The notes beneath the pieces were generated by a model. The model worked only from the letters and a program-made list of their open reading frames with translations. It did no database searches and was not told where the DNA came from. A stretch of 64,000 nt of DNA from Channallabes apus. Its lineage: Eukaryota > Chordata > Actinopteri > Siluriformes > Clariidae. The DNA lies in assembly GCA_030522415.1 (NCBI GenBank), contig CM060131.1:4068501-4132500 (forward strand). Direction: 5' to 3'. Position 1 is the first letter of the stretch. Every line of letters starts with the position of its first letter. The position numbers and the translations under genes are program-made. This document shows, in pieces, positions 23,265 through 61,150 of the stretch.

Positions 23265-26197
23265 GCTCTGCATCAGGTGACTGGGGGGTTTGGGCAAAAA
23301 CTCAATTCAATCTATTCTTTTCAAAATATTTTTTTATTTATGTTGCAGCTCCTCTGTTGTCCTATAGGGGGCGAACCGAGTCAACTCGGGCAGCCTGGTC
23401 TAAACACTTGGCTTTGTATCTTATGTGCTTATAAACTGTGCATTCACTTAACAGAACAGTAATCCAGTGTGGTATTTCAAGTTTTACCGTATTTATTTTA
23501 ATCAAACATTAGCTAATCTGTCACTGCTGAAACTTCATAATTGTCGTCATGGGCTGAATCTCAAAAGTTGAAATCTTTCATCCTGCATATTTACTATTCA
23601 ATTCAAACTGTAACTACTAAAGAGTAGTTACAAAGCAATGGTGCTGAACAGTCGATAACGATGTAATCTGAAACCCAATTTAGCTTATTGCATCACGGGA
23701 GTCAATGGACAGGGACAGTTGTCTCTTTCTTTTGGCTGATCTACATTTGTGCAGCATGTATTCGAAATGACAAACTAAATTGGTGGTTTCATTGTGACTA
23801 CCATAACATTTCAAAATATAGACAATTCATCATCAAAATATTTAATACTAACTCGTTCCGCAAGTTTCTGCAAGGACCGAAGAAAAAATTAAACATGTTT
23901 ACTTTTTCGTGCAGATAGATGGAAAAGTAATCACAGCGCCAAAACTTGGGGTAAATCATGATGAACCGTTCTTACGCACACCATGCAAAAAAACATGTAT
24001 GTGAGATAGGGGTATAACCAAGAAGGGGAGATAGTGATATGTGACGCTGTAGGGAGGATTAAATAGTTAACAGTTAGCAGCTAACGCACATAACTTTAGA
24101 CTAAAGCTGTTGTGCATAAAGAAAAATTAACTAAAGGACCAGCTGAGACTGAGACTGATCCTCAGGGCCAGGCTTTTATCTTTGAATCTCATTCTAAAAA
24201 TATTTTTGAAAACGGACACCACTTGGCGCATTCTAGCTTTCAGAGACGCAGCGAAATGTAAAAAAATCTTATTTTCCTACTAAACCTGCCTCCTAGTGTT
24301 ATGACTGGTTACCAGAATGTGGTTGTGTCTATGACTGGTTAGGACACCGCAGCTCTGACACAGGAGTAGAGATGTGTGAGAAAAAAAAAAAAAAAAAAAC
24401 ATGATTCAGTTATGTCTCACGTTCCTATTGCATGTGAACTCATTTTGGAGTCACTGCAGCGATATATGATAAGTTTTTTATTATTCTCATTTATACATGC
24501 TTGCATTTGAGGTGGTAAAATGTTGCAGTTCCTCTATAATCCTGTATGTGGTGTGCTCTAGACTATTCCCACGTGGGCAGGCAGCGCAGCATCCTGTCTG
24601 GTAGGAGAAAACTATCTGCTAAGTTTGTTGAGGATTGTAATAAAGCTAAAAAAAATAAAAAATCATCAGAATACAAATTAAATCGGCGGCTGTGTATCGT
24701 GGTGATAGCGTAACATGCAGTAGTATGTTTTTAAAGGGACGGCACATAAAGGCACACTGGGGAAAGTATTAAAACAGGATTTAAACAAAAAAGAAAACTA
24801 TTGATGTGGACAATATTATGCCAATTACTGTTTCTGAATACTTTGATTAATCTTCACCTGCCCAGCCCTACACTACACTCCCACTGATAGCGGAAAGCAA
24901 CGCGCTGTGTGAAAGCCAACACTGAAATAGCTTGGTGCTCTGTATGAATGGGGCATCTGACTCTTAACTAGTTTCACTAGTTCCTTCCTAGGAAATGTCA
25001 GCGAGTAATCATTATGTATTCAAATAGATTTTTGTCCAGATTTTTACAAACCATATATAATCTGGATATTTCTAAAATCGTTATACAGAATCCCAATATT
25101 ATTCAAAGCAGTACCTGGGTATGGTGATAATATTGTTCACTGGTGATTCCCCTCCCAAGTTATCATTTTACTGTTTATTGATTGCTAATGTTTTTATCAG
25201 TTAAAACAATATAATTGGTCTGTGTTACCCACACCAGACGCGCCAGCTAGTGTCTTGAGGAAGTGTAAGATTAATACAACCATGGAACATTACACACAGG
25301 CTTAGTGATCTTTGTAAGACAGACATATTAGAAATTGTTATTTCCTATGATTTAAATAAGCATTATAGTTACGTTCACTGTGTTTACAGTTCACTGCGCT
25401 AAAAATGCTAAAAGACTCATTCACTGAACAATAATAATTATTATTATTGGGGTAGTCGATGCAGTTACAAATCCTGATTCTGCCCCCGAGCGACGCAGTG
25501 GTAAAGTGCTCGTCCGATCATTCTGAGATTTTTACTTTATTTTTACATTCATAATAGAGAAGACTCGATCAGCCAGTGACCAGAATCAGCTATTTTTCAG
25601 TTTGATTGGTTTTGACCGCTGATCAGCAATTCTGTGCCAGGCGCAGAAATTTTCCAGTGGTGCAACAGAAATGCATTTTTATGGCGTTACATTATCAAAA
25701 ATCACGTGTTAAAAGCCGAATTAGTCTCAAACCCAGTTATTAAACACGCTTATTACACAGGTCTCAAAACAGAGAGTGAAAATTAGTCGAAAAAAAATCA
25801 TGCGTGTTAGTTGAGTTTTGAAACTCTGGAGGCACCTGAGGAGGTAAAACGATGCACTTTATAATCCTAAAGGAAGTGAACTCTGTACTATTTACACATT
25901 TAGATTTGATCCCGTGTGGTAGGAGTGAATTATTTGCTAAGTTTGTTTAGAAATAATAATTATGACAGAGGACAGAGATATGTGCTGCTCAGTTAAATGG
26001 TAAACTCTTGTATTTGAAGTTAGTAGGTATTGTTTAAATACTATGTCTTGTTTTTAAGTGGGAAACTAAGGTTATACGGAACAGGCTACATGTAAGTCTT
26101 CATTAAACTTTAAGGTGTAAAATAAATAAATAAATAAATAAAATCCGAGGGGGAAATGTAATATGGAATCTGGATATTTATAAAATGGTGTAATTAT

Positions 26198-27064
26198 TAG
26201 GGCTGCACGATATTAGGAAAATATGCGATATGCGATGTTGTTGAATACTGCGATAACGATATTTCTTGCGATATAACATTTCCCTAGAGAAATGGATTTT
26301 TTAATTATTATTATTGCCTATTTTTTTTTTTTTTTTTTAATTTATATGTAATGATCATACTAAAATAAACAGGTAATAGATATTCGTCTGATGTAATTAA
26401 ATCTAATTCAGGCTAAAAAGAAACTATATGTCAAGGAAGTTGCAAATATTTAGACTTCAAAACACTATGAATGACTTAAACCCCTCAGCAGATATTCTGA
26501 CTTCTGGTTTGCTGTTACTATAAACCTGCCAACACAATATGAATTACTTTCAAACATTACTTTTTATTTAAGTGGAACCATACACTCATCAATAGTGTCT
26601 TAAAACAAGAGCATCTTTTAAACAAAATATTCTCTTTGGCTTGCCTGTTTTTTTTTTAATAAAAATAAATATTATTAAACAAAAATTTAATTAAAAAATG
26701 ACTATTTGTCTCACACACACACGCTCCGCGACCGGCACTAGGACCCAGAAGTAATAAAAAACCCGGAAGTATAAGAGGAGTAAACAAACTAGTGCATACA
26801 GCTTAGTCACTGTGTTCACCATGTCGGTTCAGATTCGAGTGTGTGTTTATAGGACGCGGGTTAAATGTGTGTTTTTCCCTTGCTCCCCTTCTGTGAGAGT
26901 CCTTTAACTAATTCACGTGGTTATCCTGCCTACTCGCTTGCTTCCGCGTTTGGGTTTACCGTCTATAAAGGGCTAACGGCTAATCGCGGCTAACGGCTAA
27001 TCGCTAAATCTTCTGATCATCCGTGGTTAGTTCGCGACAGAATGAAGTATAAAGATATAAATAA

Positions 27065-27109
<45 letters not shown>

Positions 27110-27118
27110 CATACATAC

Positions 27119-27173
<55 letters not shown>

Positions 27174-27335
27174 GATATAAGCGGGTATAAACATAGTAAG
27201 GGCCCATCTGATTGGTCAAATTTGGACACACAAATGCTTGGCAAATAAAGTATTTATCGCAACTCCTTGCGATATGGTTATCGCGCATGCCATTATCGCG
27301 ATAACGATATTTTTTCGATATATCTTGCAGCCCTA
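26198..27335 (-). mobile_element. non-autonomous hAT element related to the 10894 copy
   Basis: Starts tagggctgcacgatat and ends tcttgcagcccta. The flanks are gtaattat and gtaattac (7/8). Its right subterminal part (ttgcgatatggttatcgcgc, catgccattatcgcgataac) is the reverse complement of the left end of the 10894-12600 element, so it is the same family inverted. It also shares the 26430-26640 internal block with 12360-12520 of that copy. The (TA)n at about 27069-27166 is internal. No transposase frame remains. Confidence 0.82.
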
Positions 27336-28400
27336 GTAATTACTATGGCACTTTTAATTGAATCGGCACCAGAGTATCGTGATAGTATCGTATGGAGAGG
27401 TGACTGGTGATTCCCATTTCTAATAATAACTGAACAAGGTTAGCATGAAGTCCTGTGCTGATCCAAGTGTGTGTAATCACATTGTACATATACTGTTCGA
27501 GACAGAACCGTGGATTTTATGGCACTGCAGGAACCAGGGCATTTTTCATGTACCGCAATAAACAAAACAAAAAAAACAATGTGTGTGTGTGTGTGTGTGT
27601 GTGTACTCAGCTAAGGTTGTTTGTAATGTAGGTCTGAATTCCGGAGAAGACTCGACGCTAACAGCTAAGAGAGTCTCGGCTGCACTTACAGTACAAATTA
27701 CATCACCTTCATCTGTTTGTTAAACTACAACATCTAGTTAAACTACAAAACACCTGGACAAACACAGACTTTAAATCAAAACGGAACTTTACACCATCAA
27801 TAATATTAATAAAGTCGTTTAATTTTCGAGGCAGCGTTAAAACTTCAGGCAGTAAAGTGTGACGCTCAACAACACAGCGGGGGGAAACTTTAAATGTAGA
27901 TTAATGTAATAAATACTTTTAAGAGGTTTATATTTGTTTTTTTAGTCGTAACATAACACTCAAGCTCACATCGCATTCCACTTATAACCTGAAACCTGTG
28001 TGTGCTTGAACAGGGAATGTGTTAGCATGCTAAGCTGTAGGTTATCCAGATCAGTTAACATGCTAGCAGCTGTCGCACATTTACACTCAGTCACACGGTT
28101 TAAAATGTTTAAAATAAGTTTAAAATGGAAGCCGTTATACGGGATTAAGAAAATCAGAGAAACGGACTTGTACTGTGATCTAACATTTACACTCGCTGAT
28201 CTCTCGTCCTAACCCGTGCTAATGTTAATGCTAACGCTAATGCTAGCTTGGCTGGTGAATCCTGCTTCGGCGTGTTTGTTAGCTGCAGGCTGCTAAAAGG
28301 CTAAAGTGACTGCGCTCTTCAAAGCACTCACATCGGATTACCAGTGCAGTGTTTTGACCACAATAAAGTGCTAACACTCATTAGTGATATTCCCACTCAC

Positions 28401-28520
28401 CGCAGCTCAGCACTCCGCCACGCCGTCCGCACTCTTACTTCAGTTTTTCAGTCTACTTTGGAGTTTTTTTTTTTTTAGGCTTCAGGCCTTCAAGCTCCTC
28501 ACCAGAGCACAAATAGGATG
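28401..28520 (-). other. probable akt2 non-coding first exon
   Basis: The minus strand ends gctgcg followed by a strong donor GTGAGTGG at 28400-28393. It is preceded by a GC-rich, CpG-containing leader (cggacggcgtggcggagtg) and a CRE. It lies upstream of the akt2 ATG exon in the right orientation. The upstream limit is not visible in sequence alone, and linkage to akt2 is inferred. Confidence 0.5.
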
Positions 28521-28528
28521 TGACGTCA
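28521..28528. promoter_or_regulatory. CRE (TGACGTCA) in the probable akt2 promoter
   Basis: A perfect palindromic CREB/ATF site, followed by cgcgaacgtcaa. It sits just upstream of the probable first exon and would be placed where a core-promoter CRE usually acts. Confidence 0.5.
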
Positions 28529-28763
28529 CGCGAACGTCAACAACAATAAAAACATCCCCATTTTCTCACGGACTCGTTTTTATCGTTACTCCATCCCCCC
28601 CCCCCCTATTCATATTAAAACTCAGGTGGTTGAATTTACAGTGTAAGTGTTTAGTCTTTTAATTTTACACTTTATTAAACGTGTTTGACCCAAACCAGGG
28701 ATCCTGGAGAAACATCATATCTGTGTCCACACACAGTCACTTTGTCCTGGTCAGGGTGGTGAT

Positions 28764-29250
28764 CTTCTTCTTCTTTGTCTTTGTCTTTCGGCTGTTCCCT
28801 TTCAGGGGTCGCCACAGCGAATCATCTGCCTCCATTAACCCTATCCTCTGCATCCTCTTCTCTCACACCAACTAACTTCATGTCCTCTCTCACTGCATCC
28901 ATAAATCTCCTCTTTGGTCTTCCTCTAGACCTCCTGCCTGGCAGTTCCAACCTCAGCATCCTTCTACCGATATATTCACCATCTCTCCTCTGAACATGTC
29001 CAAACCACCTCAATCTGGCCTCTCTGACTTTATCTCCGAAACATCTCACATGGGTTGTCCCTCTGATGAACTCATTCTTGATCCTATCCATCCTTGTCAC
29101 TCCCAAAGAGAACCTCAACATCTTCAGCTCTGCTACCTCTAGCTCTGCCTCCTGTCTTTTCTTCAGTGCCACTGTCTCTAAGCCGTAGAGCATTGCTGGT
29201 CTCACCACTGTCCTGTACACCTTAATATTTACACCTAGAGGCATTTTACA
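28764..29250 (-). repeat. RTE-clade LINE, 3' fragment with reverse-transcriptase C-terminus
   Basis: The minus strand from 29244 has 140 open codons: VYRTVVRPAMLYGLETVALK, then RGRPKRRFMDAVREDMK. This is the conserved C-terminal segment of RTE-type retrotransposon ORFs. The tail carries the ctttcggctgttccc and ggggtcgccacagcg motif at its 3' end (low coordinates). It is 5'-truncated as usual for LINE insertions and ends about 240 bp upstream of the akt2 CRE. Confidence 0.85.
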
Positions 29251-29341
29251 CTAGGCAAAAAAAAAGCCACGTATCTGAAGGGTCAAATTGTTGGGCCGCA
29301 TCAATCAAACAAAACAAAAGAGATTTTAAGAAGAAGAAGAA

Positions 29342-29588
29342 TATTCAATTATTGTCACATGTACTTTTTACAGCACAGTGAAATTTCTTCTTCGCATATC
29401 CCAATTAGGAAACTGGGGTCAGAGCGCAGGGTCAGCCAGCTTACAGCGCCCCTGGAGCAGATAGGGTTAAGGGCCTTGCTCAAGGGCTCAACAGTGGCAA
29501 CTTGCCGATGCTGGGGTTCGAACCCCCGACCTTCCGATCAGTAACTCAGTAACCCACAGCCTTAACCGATTGAGCCACCACTGCCCCC
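29342..29588 (+). repeat. SINE-like repeat with tRNA-like segment
   Basis: attattgtcacatgtac, cagtgaaatttcttcttcgc, then ggttaagggccttgctcaag, and a tRNA-like T-arm ggggttcgaacccc near 29515. Its first part recurs at about 50795-50850 (aggaagctggg, ggtcagccagg). Confidence 0.65.
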
Positions 29589-30814
29589 TCTTAAATGCCA
29601 CCATTAAATGACTGAAATTGGTTAAAAAGCGTCTAACACGTTATTAAAATCTGTGGTGAAGCATTAAATTCAGTCGGGAAAAATTGCTATTGGGAAAAAA
29701 AATGCACAATTATAGATCACTTAAATGCTTGGTGAAGTTGCATCATTTAAAATCAACATTACCAGTGTACATGTGGACTGGGGCTTAATCGCATGTTTTA
29801 TGAAGGTGGGTGAAATACAGCGGACCTGAAGGACACCCATGTAGTACACAGTAGAACTCCTCACAATAATAAATTGACAATAACCACATTTTAATTTGTC
29901 TAATGATGTGAGACGAATAAGACCTTTTGCAATCATTTGAACAGAACTCTGCAAGAAATTAGACTGTGTGTTTGTCTGCCAGCTCAGTGATTGGGGGTCA
30001 TTGACCTCATAAGGGAGCAAAGGTTTACTTTAGGCTGTTCTAATGCAGATGATTATTATTATTATTTTTTAAACAAAAACATAATGATTAAGAGAGATTA
30101 AATAGAGAGAAAGTTGTTTCTGGACTTCCATAACAATTCTGTAAAAAAAAAAAAATAATAATAATAAAATAAAAATTAATAAAGAGGTGGGGGAAAATCA
30201 TATCCTCATATGAAGACATTCAGGTCTCAAGAGGTTAATATCAATATTTCAGACACAATATCCCATATTTTGCTGTTAATTTGTTGCTCTGCTAGCAGAA
30301 ATAGATCCATAACAAACAACATTTACTTTATAGCATATAATTAAACTGTGTGGCTAGTTTACATTGATTTGCACAAACCTGTTTAATGTGCTTTTGGTAA
30401 AATTGACATTACTCTTTCCTCGTAATCTGATATGATATTATTTCATATTTTAAGTCCAAAATTATATTACTGAAAACTATAGTGTGCCATATCTGTTGAT
30501 TATATCCCTAACTCTATTGTAAGTAACTTTCAAAGTGGAATTTACACACCAAACACAGATGAACGGACACGAGGAAATGATCCAGTGTTGTTATATGAAA
30601 TACAAGCCCCTTCTGGAGCATCGCTCGACCAATCAAATTAGTGGACCAGAACAAATTGTTGTATAAATGAACATATTCAGAGCCAATTCTAGAGTCTGTT
30701 GAGGCAAAATATTACAGGGGTATTTCCAACCAGTCATCATCATGTTTGTATTATCAATAATAAACAAGTTTGTAAGCCCTTAGGGGCCCCCTATTGGCCT
30801 GGGGCCACAAGCAG
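29589..30814. other. intergenic AT-rich sequence
   Basis: No gene or recognised repeat. A LINE-like or satellite origin cannot be judged by eye. Confidence 0.4.
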
Positions 30815-30966
30815 TTGACAGGCATTTACAGCTTTTCGGCAGACGCCCTTATCCAGAGCTACATTATACATCTGAGCAATTGACAGTTACTCCAAGTTGG
30901 TGGGGTTTGAACCTGGGACCTTTTAGTCAATAATCCAACACCTTAACCTCTGGGCTACCGTTACCC
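30815..30966 (+). repeat. tRNA-derived SINE-like fragment
   Basis: ggcatttacagcttttcggc, agacgcccttatccagagct and ggggtttgaacctgggacct are hallmarks of a common teleost SINE. The tRNA-like half is antisense, ending aaccctct-type sequence. Confidence 0.65.
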
Positions 30967-31497
30967 TCCTCTGATGATATTATATCTTGACATACCGCTG
31001 CACATTAATCAGACATAACTCGGAGAAAAGCCAAGGTCATTCCACAACAGGGACAAGGCAGAACACATTCCTCACCTCACTTGTCAGAAGAAGGATTTGT
31101 ACTTTTACAGCAGTTGAGTGTTCAGTCCTCCTCATTTTGCACCAAAGGTGGCTGGGAAGAAATGGCCCTAATGTGAACATGGTCTACACGTTCCTACATA
31201 ATTCTGAACCACATTTCAGGGAGAGGAAAATAAATTTTTGATTTTCGTTTGAAGAATATCAAGCTCCATTAGGTTTCTGTAACTGGTCAAGGTCAAGTTT
31301 CCTTCTGTACTGCACTGGGCATTTGGCTATCTAAGACAGAAAATGTGAGAAACTATGTAACTGCAAAAGCTGTGCAGCTGTACTGGTTAAAGATTGTGTG
31401 TGGTTCTTCAATAAGAGGAGAAGGAAACCAAGGGAGTCAGAAGTATGGAAAAAGGATTATCTGAAGGGTATTTCAGCTGGAGCATTACAAAGATATA

Positions 31498-32236
31498 CAG
31501 GTCCTTCTCAAAAAATTAGCATATTGTGATAAAGTTCATTATTTTCTGTAATGTACTGATAAACATTAGACTTTCATATATTTTAGATTCATTACACACA
31601 AACTGAAGTAGTTCAAGCCTTTTATTGTTTTAATATTGATGATTGTGGCATACAGCTCATGAAAACCCAAAATCCCCATCTCAAAAAATTAGCATATTTC
31701 ATCCGACCAATAAAAGAAAAGTGTTTTGAAAACAAAAAAAAGTCAACCTTCAAATAATTATGTTCAGTTCTGCACTCAATACTTGGTCGGGAATCCTTTT
31801 GCAGATTCTTGTGTCTTGTGTCTCTCAACTTTCTCTTCACAATATCCCACAGATTCTCGATGGGGTTCAGGTCAGGAGAGTTGGCAGGCCAATTGAGCAC
31901 AGTAATACCATGGTCAGTAAACCATTTACCAGTGGTTGTGGCACTGTGAGCAGGTGCCAGGTCGTGCTGAAAAATGAAATCTTCATCTCCATAAAGCTTT
32001 TCAGCAGATGGAAGCATGAAGTGCTCCAAAATCTCCTGATAGCTAGCTGCATTGACCCTGCCCTTGATAAAACACAGTGGACCAACACCAGCAGCTGACA
32101 TGGCACCCCAGACCATCACTGACTGTGGGTACTTGACACTGGACTTCAGGCATTTTGGCATTTCCCTCTCCCCAGTCTTCCTCCAGACTCTGGCACCTTG
32201 ATTTCCGAATGACATGCAAAATTTGCAACCTGTAGC
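31498..32236 (-). mobile_element. Tc1 element, one end and transposase C-terminal half
   Basis: After TA at 31496-31497 it starts caggtccttctcaaaaaatt, a known teleost Tc1 terminus; that phrase recurs at 31680 in the subterminal region. Minus-strand frame (about 32236-31800): VMVWGAMSAAGVGPLCFIKG, then FIFQHDLAPAHSA (second catalytic Asp) and WPANSPDLNPIENLW (catalytic Glu). The N-terminal half and the far terminal repeat are missing. Confidence 0.85.
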
Positions 32237-33658
32237 CCATTTCCTGTAACCCATGTGAATGAAAATCCATAAATACCAAACACTGTAGACAGTATGGTTG
32301 GTGGTTTCCAGTAAAAGTTTGGAATATTTAAATGCAATTTTTCCCCTGTTGTTCCATTGATATATCTTTACTTGTGCTTGCAATAACCTCGTAAAAATTT
32401 CCAGATTTTTAGTCTTACCATCTGGAACTGAAATAATATAATGGGATCATGTGTCATTATGCTACATAAAAATATTTCATAATATTGAACTGGGCCAAAG
32501 AAATATTGTGCAAAATTATTTTCCACAGAGCGCCATTAAAACTATTATTTAAACAATAGTTACTGTTGTACAACACATTTTCTATCGAGGTGATATAGAT
32601 GGTTAGAAAAGCAACATAGAGCTTTGTCAAGGGCAAATCTTCATGTCTGATGGGAATCAAAATTCAATGTTTGGTCTTTGGCATAAAGTTTTATGTTTCT
32701 CTGAAACCCCAAACTGCTCAGCAAACTGCAAATACTACCCTTACAGTGAAGCACAGTGATGGTACCATTTTACCCATTAGGAAACCAATGTTTGATGGAT
32801 GGTTCCAAATACAGTGTAATCCTACAATAATATTTAATATACATCTAATAAGTGTTAAATTCGCCTTTGAAAGTGCAAAATTACAATTAACATTTGAAAG
32901 GTGGACAATTGCTAAATAGATACCATTTAAATTCCAGGTTGTACCACTACTACAAAAAAAGGATAAAGAAACAATAAGTTAGCCTAACACACATAGTTAT
33001 ATACATTTTATGAAGATTTATTTTCTAACTTTGTCATTAGCATAACCACTAATGCCAGTGCCACTGTTTTGAAGAATAGTTCATCACCGAATAAGATCTG
33101 ATCAAGGCTAGTTTTATGGTCATCCCTTAAACATCATGTCTTCAGTCCAATTTGTCTCACATAATGAACACTAATGCCCACTATTATGGGATTGTGAGCT
33201 CCTCAAGACTTTTCCAAAATCAGGACCATTAGAAGACGAGAATGAGAGATTAGACTGTTTAACAGGGTATGCTAATGTAACATACAAAGGCATTTCAAAA
33301 CGCACACACACACAGAAAGAGAACACAGAGGCAAGTTAATGCAGCAGCAGCTGTATTTGAATATAAAGGCAATGCTCCAGTGTGTGTGTGTGTGTTTCAG
33401 TGTATAAAAAAAAAAAAAAAAAAAAAAAAGGTTTCAAATATAGTAAAGCACTATAAAAATGAACAAAAAACCCATTTAAAAAAAAATCAATAATCATAAA
33501 CCCTGCGCACCACAAGTTCAGTGTGTAAGTGTTTTTGTATATTTATACATATATATGATCTTAACACTCACACTGCATATTATATCTAGTTGCACATACA
33601 ATTGTATCAAAGGCAATTTGGTCTTAAAAGAATTTATTTAAATAATTATTTATATATA
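32237..33658. other. intergenic sequence between Tc1 relics
   Basis: AT-rich, with a CA tract near 33302-33312, a TG tract near 33379-33393 and poly(A) near 33407-33429. The distal end of the vasp 3' UTR could reach here, but nothing shows it. Confidence 0.4.
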
Positions 33659-34060
33659 CACAGTACCAGTCATAAGTTTGGACACAAGTTCAGATTTATT
33701 TTCTATATTCTAGAACAATACTTTTTTTTTTTTTTTAACTATGAAATAACATGGCATTAGGTATGTAAGTAACAACAACAGTCATTTGTTATTATAAGAC
33801 ATGGTCAGCTGTTCTGAAATAGTTCTTGCATGAACAGTAGTCAAATGCATTTATAAAACCCATCAAACACCATGATGAAACTGGCCTTCATGAAGACTGC
33901 AGAGGAGAAGTTCAATTAGAGTTACCAGCCTCAAAAATCACCAATTAACAGCACCTCGGATCAGAGCCGTTATGAAGGCTTTCGGAGCATTCGTTTGTTC
34001 AGCATTATTTTACAATAAACATATAATTAGAAAGTGCATACAAACTTTTGACTGGTAGTG
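33659..34060 (+). mobile_element. Tc1 internal-deletion derivative
   Basis: TA-flanked inverted ends: left cacagtaccagtcataagtt and right aacttttgactggtagtg. The centre keeps scraps of a plus-strand transposase leader (accatgatgaaactggcctt, gttaccagcctcaaaaatca). About 400 bp in place of a roughly 1.6-kb parent. Confidence 0.8.
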
Positions 34061-35969
34061 TAGTTCATTATGTATATATATTCATGACCGGATTCCAGGC
34101 ATGGGCAATCAAAGTGATTTCGAGTCGATTCCACACTTTAAAACGATTCAGCTCAAATTCATACAGGACACAGAATAAGGTGGTGTACTACTTGACGGTC
34201 ACCCTTGGACAAATGCCTCTTCCTTTGGCAAATACGCGAGTAGTCTGGCAGTATTTCACTTTAGAGAAACATGGGACGGACACACATCCTGATGCCTTGA
34301 ATCTGGCCAACTAAAGAAGCTCAGAAGGATCAGGAAGGTGTTTAAAACATGGGTAATGACAGCACAGGCATTAAAAAAAAAAAAAAAAAAAAAAAGCTCA
34401 CTGTTCTTTATTCAGTCAGACATACAGCCTAAAAGGGTGCATGGAATCAACTACCCTCAACACTTGGAATTGGAGTCAACTCCTATCGATCATTTCGTCT
34501 TGATTCAATTGAAATGTGTTTCATGACATTTGAATGAAGCTTTGCATAGTGGCTGTGTGATTGTTTTTAGGAGACACAAAGTGCCTTATTTAGATTTTTT
34601 TGTGTGTGTGTGTTTTTTTTTTTTCTTCAATGTAATACAGTTAAATCCCCCTGAGTGTGTGTGTGTGTGTTTGTGTGTAAGTCTACCCATCAGCTCATTA
34701 GCATAAATGTGTACCTGGTAATGTCTTACACTATATTGTTGTTGTGGAGTATCAGGTCTGATTACTGTCTAGCTTGCGCATTGTGTAAAACACCCCGTGG
34801 ACTTGTGTTTACAGTGCTGCTTTGACAGCAGTCTCTCTCTCTCTCTCTCGTCTGGAGCATATGTAATCGATCTTTTAGTGTGAAGCTGCTCTGGATAGTG
34901 TTTGCTGAAAGAGAATACGTCATCACCATCCTAACAGACTAAGAAAAAAAAAAAAAATCTCACATTTATACAAAAGTACATCTAAAAACACCAGGAACAC
35001 ATTGTCTGGCCTATCACGAGCTCCCTAAAGGAATCAGTTCATTTGAGTTTCTGCTTCAAACACTAGTGTTAAACGCCCGCACTGCAAGCCTGGCTACATG
35101 TTTAACTAATATATAATACCTATTGATCCCAAAATGCAGCTGATGTACAAAACAAAACAGTTTTCTAGGATTTCTGTAAATCTATGTGGCTTCACAGATC
35201 TCAGATTGTGTACTTGTGTAGTATGTACTTAGGAAAAATCCATGAGATGCAATGTACTATTAATTCCTGGAGTGTGTCGTGTACTAGGACTAATATCTTT
35301 TTTCTACTTGGTGACAGTTGTCTGGGAAATGGCAAAAGCACCGGCCATTACGGTTGGCAATTTCTAGAACGGCCAACAAGAAAGCTATTACACCACATAC
35401 GAGGAGAATGAGGTGGATTTAAATTCTACTGGCACAGGTTAATAATGATGAAAAGATAATTTATGTTTAATGAAAAGCACCAATGTTTGATCCGGGTCAC
35501 TACATAGTATGTGCATAGTATGTGAGGAAATCTGAATTGAGGAAGCCCGCTTGCTTGCTCGTTCGTCCCATAATGTAGTTCACAGACGCCTACACTATTC
35601 ACAGGTCATGATTTTCAGCCGTCCTGTTTAGGAGCAAGACAAATTGTTCGGTACTGCATTTGGCTGTGCTCTCAAGATCCAGCACAACACAGACCGGTTA
35701 GTGTGACTCGTTTACTTCCTGCCTGTAGATGATAAGTTTGGTGCGGTTGCTGAATGAGAGAGAAAGAGAAAAAGTGTGTTTTCGTTCTTTGAGCTTTTAG
35801 AGTAACTAAAAGTTACAGACATTTCATGAATACTCAAAAGTGGTATAAACATTTCTGAGAGGATGATGATGAAAAAAAAATAAAATGAGTCAATGATCAA
35901 ATCAAAACCAGAATCAACAGCTGAATGGATTAAATAAATTCCTGCACAAATTTGCATTTTTGTTGGTGT

Positions 35970-36009
<40 letters not shown>

Positions 36010-36020
36010 GTGAAAGATAA

Positions 36021-36057
<37 letters not shown>
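34061..36057 (-). other. probable vasp 3' UTR and downstream region
   Basis: Directly 3' of the vasp stop codon, free of transposons, with CT/GA (35973-36004), TG and poly(A)/(T) runs. A minus-strand AATAAA-type hexamer lies at about 34404-34409 (tttatt on plus). The actual cleavage site is not determinable. A possible alternative terminal exon is at 35712-35749. Confidence 0.45.
35712..35749 (-). CDS. vasp: possible alternative vasp terminal exon
   Basis: A good acceptor (ctttttctctttctctctcattcag on the transcript, here split for length) is followed by CA in the phase that completes Ala400, then TAPNLSSTGRK and TAA at 35712. Spliced onto exon 12 it would replace IIQELQRST and shorten the coiled-coil. 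The main terminal exon at 36058-36089 matches the family far better, so this may be only 3' UTR sequence. Confidence 0.25.
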
Positions 36058-60560
<24,503 letters not shown>

Positions 60561-60950
60561 TGTTCAGCTGCTCTGCGCGGCTCCGGGTCCCAAAGCGAGA
60601 AAAGTGAACAGAACAGTGCCGATATCGAGCACTTCCTCATCTATCCTGCCTCTCTCGGGCTGAACGGCTTTCTCGTCTAGGAATACAAACTCAATTTCCT
60701 GGTTTGAGAGGGAAAAAAAAGGGGGCTGGAAGAGTGGAGGCTGTCAACTCCAATCAGGATCTGCCACTCAGCCTTTTATCTCCCTCTCTGTATCTCTGCC
60801 TCTTTACGTGTCCTAAATAGCACTGTAGACAACTCAAGTGTAAAAATATTCCTCAGACGCTCCTCTACACCTCCTGTAACACTCCCGCCTGCCGCTGAAC
60901 TCCTTTATCCCGAGTCTCGACAAACTCGCTCTGTCATTAACGGTTAAAGC
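60561..60950 (-). promoter_or_regulatory. vasp 5' UTR and promoter region
   Basis: GC-rich leader (gcgcggctccgggtccc region on plus at 60574-60591) immediately upstream of the ATG, then gagggagaga-type purine tracts and a conspicuous run of CpGs to about 60950. No TATA box at a sensible distance. The transcription start is not visible. Confidence 0.5.
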
Positions 60951-61128
60951 GAGTCACGGCTACAGTGAGCCATTACTCCCACCCTGGCCCCTCCCTCTCG
61001 CCTTGAGGAAAACCGCCACGCCTCTACAGCTACACACCCCGCCTTCGCAGCCCTACGCCCCGCCCATCTTCCCCCATAACGCTAAATAGCTCCTGCCTAC
61101 AAACCAACAAATTCCATCTGCTGTGCGG

Positions 61129-61150
61129 CGATTGGCTAATATTAGCCAAT
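61129..61150. promoter_or_regulatory. paired inverted CCAAT boxes
   Basis: gattggctaat directly followed by attagccaatc, a 22-bp near-perfect palindrome containing two NF-Y type ATTGG/CCAAT sites facing each other, about 570 bp upstream of the vasp ATG. Confidence 0.5.

Larger units (their letters stand above)
19991..28400 (-). other. akt2 5' intron and repeats
   Basis: About 8.4 kb between the ATG exon and the probable non-coding first exon. It holds a CA tract (about 20070-20126), two hAT derivatives (20560-21302, 26198-27335), a LINE scrap (21540-21830) and an RTE tail with hairpin (23127-23264). Two mutually similar stretches near 21908-22080 and 22912-23060 (ttaatcattaa motifs and caccac-agaggg blocks) look like another decayed hAT family. 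The remainder, including 24000-26190, is AT-rich and unassigned. Confidence 0.6.

Noticed and set aside
27017..27288. Ile/Tyr-rich open frames
   Set aside because: Translation of a (TA)n microsatellite inside a hAT derivative.
28822..29244. A host protein of 140 residues
   Set aside because: The sequence is the C-terminal part of an RTE retrotransposon ORF with its typical 3' tail.
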